DNA of 64,000 nt from Manis javanica (lineage: Eukaryota; Chordata; Mammalia; Pholidota; Manidae). The notes under the pieces were generated by a model that was not told where the DNA came from, did not search any database, and was given only the letters and a program-made list of their open reading frames with translations. Position 1 is the first letter of the stretch. Every line of letters starts with the position of its first letter. Shown here piece after piece: positions 38,740 to 48,713 of the stretch. The position numbers and the translations under genes were made by a program. Where the stretch lies: positions 2,309,001 to 2,373,000 of the forward strand of contig NC_133167.1 of NCBI RefSeq assembly GCF_040802235.1, written 5' to 3'.

Positions 38740-39059
38740 AGTCCTCCTAGCCAAACCTGGGTCACACCTGTGCCCTAAGTAGTCAAGAAGAGAATAAGGC
38801 CCACCAATGGCCTCAGGTTGCTTGGGAGGCCCTCCGGGGAATGGGAAGAGCGCAGTGGACAGTCTACGAATCCCTCCCAGCTGGCAGAGTGGTGAGATGG
38901 TTCCTGCCACAGGCAGTAAGAAAACCTTGGCAAGGGAACCGGGCAGGTTCCAAAGCGCTACATAAAGCTCCTGAAAACTTCACTCATGCCCGCCACTAGT
39001 AAGGAACATTGCCAGGACAGGTGGTATGATGCTTGCCTTGTGGCTGATGGCATCTCACA
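38740..39059. other. Unique sequence between L1 and zinc-finger relic
   Basis: Nothing recognised. Confidence 0.6.
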
Positions 39060-39720
39060 AGGCTGTTCTCAGGAGGGCGCACATTCGGTTCTCTTGAATA
39101 AGGAGGGTGCACATTTCCTGCCCTTAGGGTCTTTCTCCAGTGTGACCTTTCTGTTGCTGAATGAGGTGAGGCCCTTGGCGAAGGGCCTCAGAAGGCCTTC
39201 TCTATGGTGAACTTGCTGGTGCTGAATGAGGAAGTCTTTGAGCAAAAGCCTTCCCCCATCTACACATCCCTGAATGTGAATTTGCCTTGGATGTGAATGA
39301 GTTTTGACTGGCAGTTTAATGCTTTCTCACTCTAGCCACACTTAAGAGCCTTTTAAAATGCAACACTAATCTTAAGTTTTGGCAGGTTTTCCCACATCTG
39401 CTGCACTCCTAACACCTTCCTGGGCTGTGACCTTCCAGAGTTAAATCAGAGCGGACCTTTGGCCAAATGCTTCATCAGTACTTTCAAAAGGACTTTTTTT
39501 TGAAGCATGTCAACTTTCTGAGTCCAGATGGGCCGAGAGGTGTGGGCCTGGGTTCTCCAATACTACTGCGACCGTGAGACCTTTCCTGTGAACTTTCTCA
39601 TGCCAAAAAAGCGTGCATCCTTCCCTACGTGTATTCTTCCCGCATTGGCCGCCCCCCATACGGCTTTTCTCCAGAGTGGGCTCTGGTGTTGAACGGGGCT
39701 CGGTTTTTGACTGCCCACTT
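39060..39720 (-). pseudogene. Decayed C2H2 zinc-finger array
   Basis: On the minus strand, pieces of a tandem C2H2 zinc-finger exon are readable in shifting frames: NTRAHSGEKPYGG (a finger end plus the TGEKPY-type linker) at about 39,660-39,690, GQCGKNTRREGCTLFWHEKVH near 39,600-39,650, RCGKTCQNLRLVLHFK near 39,360-39,410, WGKAFAQRLP near 39,240, and LIQQQKGHTGERP near 39,130-39,160. The Cys and His ligands are largely lost and stops occur in every frame, so this is a pseudogene of a KRAB-type or other C2H2 factor; the parent is unidentified. It directly precedes a CpG island in the orientation expected of a gene's 5' end. Confidence 0.75.
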
Positions 39721-40690
39721 TCCCGTGTCCCCTGCGCCCGGCCCCGCCTCCAGGGGGGCTGCGGGCCGATCCCGCACGCACTCCGTCTGCGCGTCCCAGC
39801 AGGAAGCCCCCGGCCGCTGCGTGGCCCCCCCGCACACCGGGGCTCCCTGCCGCGCCCCGCCCGCGGCTGTCCGCAGGCCCTGCTGGCGCCCCTCGGCAGG
39901 GCTCCCCTCGGCCGAGTCGCTTGGGAGCCGGTGTTGGGATGACGCCGAGGCCTCCCCCACGCCTCCTCACGGGGGGCTGCTGCCGCGGGGGCGCCCGGCG
40001 CTCGGCCAGCGGGAACCGTCCTTGGGGCCGGACCACGCAGCTCCCGGGGCGGGCCTCCTCTGCCCGGGAGCCCTGACCTCGCACCCACCCAGACGCCCTG
40101 TTCGCAAGGGGCCCGCCGCGGGCTCCGAGCCCTACCAGGGAGCCCGGCCCCCGGGAGAAGGCGCGCGGCCAGACCGAGAGCCCCCCGAGCCGCCCCGCAG
40201 CCCCCGGGCGCGCCCGCACGGCCCGGCCGGAAGCCCGGAAGCCCCGCCCCACGCCGCCCGCACGCGCAGGCGCGTCCGGCCCCGGGGACGCGCGGGGCTC
40301 CGTGGCGGGCGTCGCAGGTCGCTTCGGCGGGGCTGCGGCCCTCTGCCTGGACTTGGCTCCCCAGAGGCGTGTCGGTTTTCCTTCTTTGGAAGGAAGCAAC
40401 TGCCGCTTTTTTAATTAGTTTCTGCACCTTTTCTTTGGCCTTGCGCTGTCCGTTCGTCTCGCCGTCGGCCGACCCCGGTGGGGCGGCGCCCGTCGCTCCC
40501 CGCGCCTGCCAGGGGGTCACCCCGGCTGCCGAGCAGGCAGCCCGCGGGCGAGGGGCGGCCTGGGAACCACCAAGACGCCGTCAGCGGGCACCGTCCCCGG
40601 GGCGCGCTCACGCCTGGCCGGCGCCTTCCGTGCTGGGGGGTCCTGTACCGCGTGTTCTCCCGTCACGCGGGAGTAGCGCATCCTCGGCTA
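39720..40690. promoter_or_regulatory. CpG island without a recognised gene
   Basis: Nearly 1 kb of very GC-rich DNA full of CG dinucleotides (such as CGCGGGGCTCCG and GGCGCGCTCACGC). The neighbouring DNA is ordinary. Overlapping open frames of 261, 278 and 336 codons on the two strands reflect scarcity of stop codons and match no family I know. The island abuts a minus-strand zinc-finger relic, so it may be the promoter of a lost gene, a promoter of an uncharacterised transcript, or an inactive island. Confidence 0.75.
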
Positions 40691-40999
40691 GTTTCCCAGG
40701 AAAGGCTGCGTGGAAGGTAGATGCTTAAAGAAACTACAAGACTTTAGCTTGACTTAATCGGGCTGAGAACATTTCCGTCGGAATCCCGAAAGCCAGGGTC
40801 CATCCCTTTCCCGCCCAGCGAGGCGCTGAGAACTCCAGAGCTGCCCCAGTTCCTGACGCTGCGTGTGTCCTGCTTGCCCTTCCTGCAGGCTGTAGGGTTT
40901 CCTCTACCCAGTGTTCCGAAACCCCAGTGATGACTTGGCAAGAGTCTTCTGTAGGTAGAACTGTAATATTTCCAGAATATCTTGCCTGGATTTTAGTGC

Positions 41000-41255
41000 A
41001 TCTGCATATCAACAGGCATTCCTCAGGGGTGGGGAATTCATCTCCCTATCAGTGGGTAATTAATTACCTGGGCAATGAGGGCTTATCAACCTGAGGGGTT
41101 AGGGGGAGGGCCTGGTTTGCTTCTGCCGGAGCAGGAAAGAGAGACGGCCCAGATTGCAGTTTGTAAGCAATAAACGGATTTTAAACTTTATTTCTCCCTT
41201 TGACTGATTGCGGTTTTAGAGGTATTTTGTCCCAGGATTTCCTCTCCCTGGACTT
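41000..41255 (+). repeat. LTR-like sequence with AATAAA
   Basis: A retroviral-type arrangement: 'gaaagagagacggcccagatt', a 'gcaataaacggattttaaac' poly(A) signal near 41,169, then 'tttctccctttgactg' and 'attttgtcccaggatttcc'. Family not named. Confidence 0.45.
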
Positions 41256-41384
41256 AGTCTTTCTTCTTCTGAAGTCAGCACTAGGGTGGCCCTTGTCACG
41301 TGGAACCGTACAGCCGTCCTTCTCAGCCTCCCTGGTCGGCTGAAATCCACTGTAGTACGTGGAAACATTTCTTTGGTCACGTTT

Positions 41385-41900
41385 AAAATTGGTATATCAT
41401 TGGTCTTTCTTTTGTCGAAAACCAAACTCTGCATAGTGAATGAAACAAAGCAGAAAGAAGGGTTCATTGCAAGGCTTTTGAACTGCAAGCCCAAGTCAGG
41501 AAACTCAAGGCTACAGGAGCAACCAGTTCTGAGTTGCTTGCAGACTCAGGGATTTTTTATGGGACAAATGTGATAATTATGCGGCCTTCTCAGCTAATTG
41601 GTTGCCAAATGATCTTCCTCATTCACATCCGGGTAGCTGAGTTGGGGTAACGATTCCAGAGATAGCATGAAGAGACTTGGTGTCTGGGGACTGGCTGGTG
41701 TCCTGCTGATTCCCAAGAGCTATAAATTCCTGTGACCTTAAGTTGTTTCCTTTACACGCCCATGTTGACCAACCACCTCCCGTTTGTCCCTTACACAAGT
41801 GACGCCATTTTAGCTCGGTGCTATAGGTTCAGGCCGGGGACACATCTCTGCCTGCTTTATTTCCTGCTGGGGGATTTGAGCGTGAGCAGGCTGAGGATTA
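41385..41900 (-). repeat. Possible second LTR-like sequence
   Basis: The part with 'gttgaccaaccacctcccg', 'acaagtgacgccattttagc' and, upstream, 'gttcattgcaaggcttttg' has retroviral LTR character. Orientation (probably minus) and ends are uncertain. Confidence 0.3.
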
Positions 41901-42238
41901 TCCGCACAGAAGGCTGGGTCTGGCACACCTCCTTTCAGTTACCCAGCCGCCTGTGTGTGCTGCAGAGTCCTAACTGCCTCTTAAAGTGCCTTCAGCCAAC
42001 TCTCTCCTTTCACCCCTTTTCACCACCACTCCTAGAGACACCAGGAACTGCCAATCCCATAGCCTTTGGGCTCTGCGGTAAAATCAGGTTCTCAGATGTC
42101 TCATTTCTTACAGTGTTGTTTTCTCAGATGTTTCAATGTTGGACAACATTCAAGTCTCCTTGAGAAGTTTCAAAATTGTGTTGCTATTTATAGCCATCCT
42201 AGTGGATTATTAAGAGTAAGAAATTCCCTGTCATTTTA

Positions 42239-42770
42239 ATGAGATTTCAGGAAAGAGCTATGGCAAATGACCCCATGTGGCTATATGTAAGGGCTGGGAA
42301 ATGAAGGCTTTGTTCTGGGAATTCAAGTGTACAGTGTGGATAAAATGAGAAGTTCCTGTGGCCAGGATTCTCACCTGGCCCTGGTTGACACCTGTGGGCA
42401 ATTTGACTCTGTATAAAGAGCTCCGCCCAGTGCTGTGGGCATGACACGGGAGCAGGGCTGCAGGGCTGCAGGAGAGTAGAGCAGAGGCTGGTGGCAGCAC
42501 CAAGGACAGAGGCCCAGAGGACAGCTGTGCCGGACAACTGTGCAGAGAGGCCCAGAGGATGGCTGTGTGGGACGGCTGTGCAGGCAAAAAGGCCTAGAGG
42601 ACGGCTGTGCAGAAAGAGGGGCCTAGAGGCAAGGGGAGAGACCGGCCTGCTGCATGCAGACTCGCTCTGAATGAATAGGATTTTAATGACTGACCTGCCA
42701 CCTGGAAATAAAGTTGCATATATCCCTTTCACCCCAAGAACATTTTGCTGTCATTTTATTTGGTCACACT
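42239..42770 (+). repeat. LTR with TATA box, poly(A) signal and internal tandem repeat
   Basis: TATAAAG at 42,412-42,418 and AATAAA at 42,707-42,712 lie about 295 bases apart in the same orientation, as in U3-R of a retroviral LTR. Between them is a tandem repeat of a CCCAGAGGACGGCTGTGCAG-like unit. Upstream, 'gctatggcaaatgaccccatg' is LTR-like. The start near TGAG and the end near 42,770 are approximate. Probably a solo LTR. Confidence 0.6.
42508..42632 (+). repeat. Tandem repeat inside the LTR
   Basis: Units containing GAGGCCCAGAGGAC-GCTGTG recur about four times with changes (42,508, 42,548, 42,588 and 42,617 regions). Confidence 0.75.
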
Positions 42771-43037
42771 GAATCCATAGCAAACTTGCCCATGGCTGAA
42801 ACCCATTGATTGGCAAGACCCCAGCAAAAACCAGGGGTTCTGCTATAACAGATGGAAAGAATGGAGAGTGAAGTAAAACGGCGCACAAATCCAGCTGGTG
42901 TGAGGCCGGAAGCGAGGCCACCTTTCCAGTGCAGCGGGAGGGAGGTGTCTGTGGGAGGGTGTGAGGGGTGAAAAGATTATCAGAAATAGCAGATACAGGG
43001 AATGTGCGAGGGAGTCACTGAGAGGGGAACAAATGCC

Positions 43038-43052
43038 TTTATTTAGTTTATT
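43038..43052 (-). promoter_or_regulatory. Two adjacent polyadenylation signals (minus strand)
   Basis: The plus strand reads TTTATT at 43,038-43,043 and again at 43,047-43,052, so the minus strand has two AATAAA hexamers three bases apart. They are the best candidates for the distal ASB1 transcript end, with cleavage expected roughly 10-30 bases on, near 43,010-43,030. A further AATAAA at 43,509-43,514 on the same strand could be used instead. Confidence 0.5.
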
Positions 43053-43790
43053 CATTCCTGGTTTCACCCCACAGCTTTAACACCTCATCTTCCCACCATC
43101 AAGATGTAACAGAGGCCCAGAACCAATGGCCTTGCCCACAAGTCTCCACCACATCCCCACCCCCCAGAGCACGGCAGGGACGTCACCTTGCATGAAAGCT
43201 ATGGGTTTCAAACACTTTGGGACATTCTCCAAACTGGAAATCCCACTAAGCAGCAGACTCACCCAGCCGTTTAAGCCTGTGAGACACTCGGAGGGCCTCC
43301 CTATGACACTTAGGGCCCCTCAGAGCAGTCTGACGCTCAAGTTTAAATGAGTCCTCTCCAAATCATTAGGAACTTTCCAAAGAGCCAGGGTCACTTCCAC
43401 CTGAAATGGGTATATCAAAATTACATACAGCCAATTCTAATACTCACTGAGATAAACAGCCCACAAAATTAAGGCATCTGGGGGGGGGGATTAAAAGGGA
43501 ATAAAGCATTTATTAAAGTTACAATGACCTATCAAAGCTGTCCCTCACACTTAGGAAAGCTCTCACTCAGGCACAGTGCAGAAACATTCCTTGTCCCAGT
43601 GGCTGTGTGGCAAACACATTCATTAGCAGGCAGGACGGAGAAGCGGAAGGGCAGCGGTACATTCTCCCCAGGCCGCAGGCCCCGCTGCGTGTCGCCCTCA
43701 TGCCTGACACAAAACAGGTAGTTTGTAGTGGTGCAAACACGGAGCAGAGCAAGGACCCTGCTGGCTAAGCCACAGCAGCAAACCCATTTC

Positions 43791-43806
43791 ACACACACAC
43801 ACACAG
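43791..43806. repeat. (CA)n microsatellite
   Basis: Short CA run inside the probable ASB1 3' UTR. Confidence 0.85.
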
Positions 43807-46800
43807 AGCTGTGCCCTGACCGCCACACTCCAACCGGGCTTGTGCACTTTCACATTTTTACTTGGAAGAGATGTGAAATCAAAACGGCATAAAGAAAGGG
43901 AGTCCCCCAGGCACTCCAGACACCGAGCAGAAGGCAGAAGTCACCCCGCCTCTCCACACTACCTCCTACCTCCACCCCACCGTCCAGCCAGACTTGGTAA
44001 GTATATATTCCACACATCACTGCACTTCAAAATCAGCATGTCCTTTCTGTGGAAGTCTCCTGGGACAGGATCCCACTCCAGCTATGCGTGCTTGTCAGCT
44101 ATTTCACTCCACACCTAGGGGGTCAGGTAGTGCAGGGTGGGGGGGGAAGGCAAAGTGAGCCAGAGAGAAACAACCAGGGCCAAACCAGGCAGTTCCGGGA
44201 GGGCCATCCAAGCAGGCGGGGAGTCCAGACCCTCACGGCTGATCACTGAGCACCCGGAGAGCAGTCCTAGGGCCAGCAGACCTGCCTCCAACGCCTTCAC
44301 CAACCCAGGGCCGGAGGTACAGGCCATCCTCAAGTGAGAAGGCCACACAAATATCTGGGAGTGTCCCCCAAGAATGCAGGGGTGGCCAGAGGCCCATCAG
44401 CACACAGGTCAGCTCTGCCCATCAGCTCCAGCACTGCCAGGACATAAGGCCGCACGCCCAACACCGCACACGGCGATCTCAGTCTGTTCTTGTGCTACCA
44501 GGGAGCGGGAACGCTTCCACACCCTTCAGCACCGCGCGGGCTGTTCCACGAATCCAAGGGGAATTTCTCATCATTACATAAACACACACTATAGCTAAAC
44601 TGGTCCCCCGACTTTGGGATTTCCGGGGCTGGCAAACTTAAAAAGAAATTCTGGGGCTCCACAATGGGCAGCCAACTTTTTTGTTTTGGGCAAATAAGAG
44701 CATTTTAAAAAATAAAAATACTTCCCTCTATGATGACCTTCATTACATAAAAGGACATTTAATCACCCAAATTAGGAAGGACCTAATCTAATAGATGACC
44801 TTTAAATTGGATAAACTTGACTTCATAAATTATTTAGTGTGTGTCCTCATGCTTCTGACCCTGAGTGCCCAATGCCTAGAAGCCGGGCCTCCATGACTCC
44901 CGCCGGCAGGCTCTGCCCGCCCTGGCACTGCCTCAAACGCGCATCCCCTGGGAAGAGGGACAGTAGAGTACAAGGCACAGACCCCTCAAGTACAGAGTGC
45001 TTCCACATGTGCTCTCCCCCGTGTCCGCACAGAGCCCTGTGGGAAGGGCACTCCGGAAGCCCACCCGCCTGAGGGCGGCCCCCACCGATGCGCCGCGGCT
45101 GCGCCGCTCCAGGCAGCAAGCGCGGGCAGGTGCCTCTCGCGGAGCCAGGCTGCCTCTGCCCTGTGTTCATCTTTCTACTTCTACCTGAACCTTTTACTTG
45201 CAGTATCGATTCATGGAATAAGGAAAAAGAAAACTTCAAATGATGGCACATAAGCCTGAAAACAGAAACACAGTCAACATTAGGAAACTGCTAATTGCCC
45301 TTTCTCTTTAAAATTATCTAACAAGGGCATGCTGACCAAAACTTACCACATGTCAAAGCAGAACACCAATATCCAAGTATTCGCTGCCCCATACCCTTTT
45401 CTGGAACAAGGCAGAGCATGAATAAATAAACATACAAATAACAAGCGCTATGAAAAGGCACAGGTGTGTATGGCATTGAAAGGTTTGGGAATATATTCAA
45501 GACACCCACCCAGGATGCCAGAGCTGGATTCTCAGAGGCACCAATGCTGCCGCCGGCCCCAGACTGACCCCAGCCCACCTGAGCACAGCAGCCAAGGCCC
45601 AGAGTGCAGGACGCAGAGCAACAGCCAGCAGGCGCCCCAGGTGGCAGAAGGGCCACAGGCAGGCACTCCCCGGACCCGGCTGGCAGACACCCCAGCTCCT
45701 TACCCGGGTTTCCCCTGCCCATAGTGTCCTTCCCTAGGAGTGGGCACCCCAGGGTTCAGAGGCACGATCCGTAAACTGCTCCAATGGGGAGAGTCACTCT
45801 TTCCTATTCTGTGCCCTATGCCACCCAACAGAAGAATAAGGGCGCTTTAGTGCGGTGAGTGCCACTCGGACCAGACAGGTACGGCCTTAAGCAGCCAGCG
45901 CCCTGTTTCCAACTTGAGGGTCGACCTCAGAGCTGCTGGATTCTGAACAGATCAGCAAAAGTGGGCTGAATGGAGAGCAAGCGGCCTGTCCTCTGCACAG
46001 GCGGAACTGAAGCCCTCGCCTCCTCGGCCAGGCCCAGAGCACACGGTAAACCCAGGAGCAGAGCAGGGCAGCCCCTACTCCCTCACTCGTCCACTCTCCA
46101 GCCACACCACCTCCCTGGCCACGTCTGGACAAGACCCAACTATGAGGATCAACTCAGTCCCTCCTTTGTGCAGAGACCCTGGAAAACTGGGTCAAGGCCC
46201 CAGGAACAAACCCTGCACTTGTTTCCCTGGGCAAGGAGCTTGACACCCACTCAGTGCTGGGCCCTTGCTTCTGTGCGGCCTGAAGGCCGTGCCCACACAT
46301 GTGGGACTTCTGCACTGGCAGCACTTCCAGAAGGTCTGAGAGCAGAGCCACCCTCCTACCCCAGGCATAGCTCCTGGGAGGCCCTGTCCTTTGGAGGCCC
46401 CTGCAGAAGGCAATCAGGGGGGCAGACCCAGAGCGCGTTTCAGAGCGGCAGCACAGCTCACCCACAGAGAGCCTGAGCCAAAGGGCGGCAGGAAGAAGCC
46501 CCCAGTTACAAGAGCAGGGAAGGTGAGCTGGGCCTACCAGGAAGGCAACAGGCCCGCTTCCACACCCCAGGGGCTAGGAAGCCCCCTCCCGAGGCCCAGT
46601 CCACCCATGGGGGGCTCAGACGTCCATACACCCTTCCCTACGTCTCAGCAAGCCCCACCTGCCCTAGCCACAGCCCAATTTTGGTCCTGGTCCCACCTTG
46701 AGTGCCAGAAAAAAATGCGCGGTCCTCTGCCGCTGAAGCCCTGCAGCACCTGGCGCTGGCTGTAATGGCCCTCAGTGGCCACCACCAGCCCCGCAGTCCC

Positions 46801-48585
46801 TCTCCTCTGCCAGGAAGACTCTCCTGACTTGAAACAACCAACCCCAAGCTCCAAATGCACCCAGACAACTAGGCTCCTGGTGCTTTAGGAGTAGCTCAGC
46901 CCGGGCTCAGGCCTCAGAAAGCCATGCCCCCCTCACGCCCCCGTCACAGCATGTGGCCAGCCACATCCCTTCCGTTGAGTGAAGCCCCCGGTCAGTGGCT
47001 GTGCCTCCCGCTGGTCATCAGGGAATTTTCTCCTCAGCCCCCTGGGTGCATGGTTTCCCACAGCCCATCCGCAACACCCGAGGTGGCTTCAGAAGTCTGT
47101 CCTCAGGTTATGCCAACAATGATTAAGCCCTGCCTGTCTGCTACATGAACACACACAATGATGTTAATAATTAAATAAACAGCTATCATTAGTTCAATTG
47201 TTACAAGTTAGATTTCTCTTATTACAGAAAACCTAAACATAGATTTGGAATCTGTGTTTCTAAACACTTCTCAAGTTACAATCACGAGATCCAATAATGG
47301 TCCTCAGGCTTCAAATTACAAGTGTGGTTTCCCTGGAAACAGCACACCTGCCATGCCCACTGGCCCACTGCCTCACTCTGCTGACACAGCGCCCACCCAG
47401 CTGCACAGCCCAGGTGTGGGTGAGCCCTGGCCACAGCCAGACATCAGGACGGTGACCCAGCTCCCCACTTGTCCACCACTGCCTGGCAGGCCAGGGGAGG
47501 GCATCTGACCTTGCTGCTGGCCCCTTTCTCAGGCTTTAGAGCAACTACCAAGATATTAGGTCCAAAAAAGTGACAAGCCATCAACCAGCCACCAGATGTT
47601 CTGTCCACTGGACACCAAGCAACTTAAAGCTTGGAACCATCCAGAAGGTGACTGAACTTCCCCCTTTCTGGCATGTGCAGGACCCAGAAGATGGCACTGC
47701 AGGTTATTTTCCTCTGTTAGAACTGGCAGTGAATGCTGTTGGGGCAATCCTTGGTCCAAACGCACGCGTCACTTACTGGCTGGTTCTTCAGTGTTGGCAT
47801 CCACAGTCAGTTGCTGTCTGGAAGCCTCCCAGAGTGAAACAGCAGAGACTCCTGAGACGGGCTGGCATGATGCTAGGCACAGTTAGCTGGCTCAGCACTG
47901 GGGAGCTGGGAGTGGTAGATTTAGAACAAATGCAGACACTGACTCTTGAGAAAACAGACCATCCGTGTGGCCAGGAAACCATCTTTGAACAAAGACAATT
48001 CACATGACAGTCCCGGCACAAGAGGACACCAAAGCGGCAGGGGAGGGTGTGTGCAGGATAAACGCCACACGCCAACCCCAGGAGCAGGAAAACCAGCCAG
48101 CACATTCGAGAACTGCACTTCTGTCCCCCACTCTTTTACCAAAACTCCCTGCTCACTCAGGTGTTAGGAGGCTTTGATCCAGCGATGAAATAAAGAAGTA
48201 AACACACGGAAGCACTGTTCTGGAAAGTGCTAGTCGTCCCCCGCCCCACCCCGGGAATGGAGGCAGCCTCCACCCTCAGCCCATACCTGCACATACTTCA
48301 AGGCCCTTTTCATTAATATGCAACTATGAAAATCCAAAACAGAGATACTGAGGAAGAGCAAACAGAAGCTTTGTAGAAGCCTCTTGGCTGCCAATGACAA
48401 GGACTGTGAGATGCCACAGCCCCCCAGATGGAATCACAAGCCATGAGAACAAGGCTGTCTCTGCTCTACCGACAGCCAAATGGGTCTCAGCAGCAGCGAC
48501 AGGAAGTGGTTCATGAGCCAAGGACTGGTGTCGCCTCCCGCAGGCCACCTTCCTCCTCACTGCAATCGACCCCTGCACTTGAATT

Positions 48586-48713
48586 CTACTCATAGAGCAG
48601 AAACTTTTTTATGGGGTCCGGCAGAGGCAGCGAGGGAATCACATGGAGTCGGTATTTGCCAAGAGCTCTTCTCACAGCCACACGGCACAGATTCAGCAAG
48701 GTCCTGGGGACAC
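48586..48713 (-). CDS. ASB1: ASB1 coding exon 5 (SOCS box, residues 294-335, stop TAG)
   Basis: The acceptor TTCTAG, behind a strong pyrimidine tract on the minus strand, precedes 48713. The exon encodes most of the SOCS box: VPRTLLNLCRVAVRR forms the Elongin-C-binding BC box, and IPSLPLPDPIKKFLLYE holds the Cullin-5 contact region and the C-terminus. The stop codon is the complement of 48586-48588. Human ASB1 ends in LLHE as I recall, so the Tyr here is a lineage difference. Sequence at lower coordinates is probable 3' UTR. Confidence 0.96.

Larger units (their letters stand above)
43018..48585 (-). other. ASB1: Probable ASB1 3' UTR (about 5.5 kb)
   Basis: No good AATAAA on the minus strand was seen close to the stop codon. 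The first candidates going downstream are at 43,509-43,514 and a pair at 43,047-43,052 and 43,038-43,043. The interval carries little recognisable interspersed repeat compared with the rest of the window and no credible coding frame on either strand. This fits an exonic UTR. The extent is inferred from signals only; a shorter UTR using a variant signal is possible. Confidence 0.5.

Noticed and set aside
39510-40520. Minus-strand open frame of 336 codons across the orphan CpG island
   Set aside because: Low-complexity composition, overlapping frames on both strands and no recognised domain. Only its end overlaps the zinc-finger relic, where the ligand pattern is broken.
42758-42768. 11-base repeat at the LTR edge taken as a target-site duplication
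   Set aside because: Too long for a retroviral duplication and the LTR ends are not fixed; kept only as a low-interest finding.
47570-48007. 145-codon plus-strand open frame
   Set aside because: Antisense within the probable ASB1 3' UTR, no known family, and a competing 105-codon frame on the minus strand.
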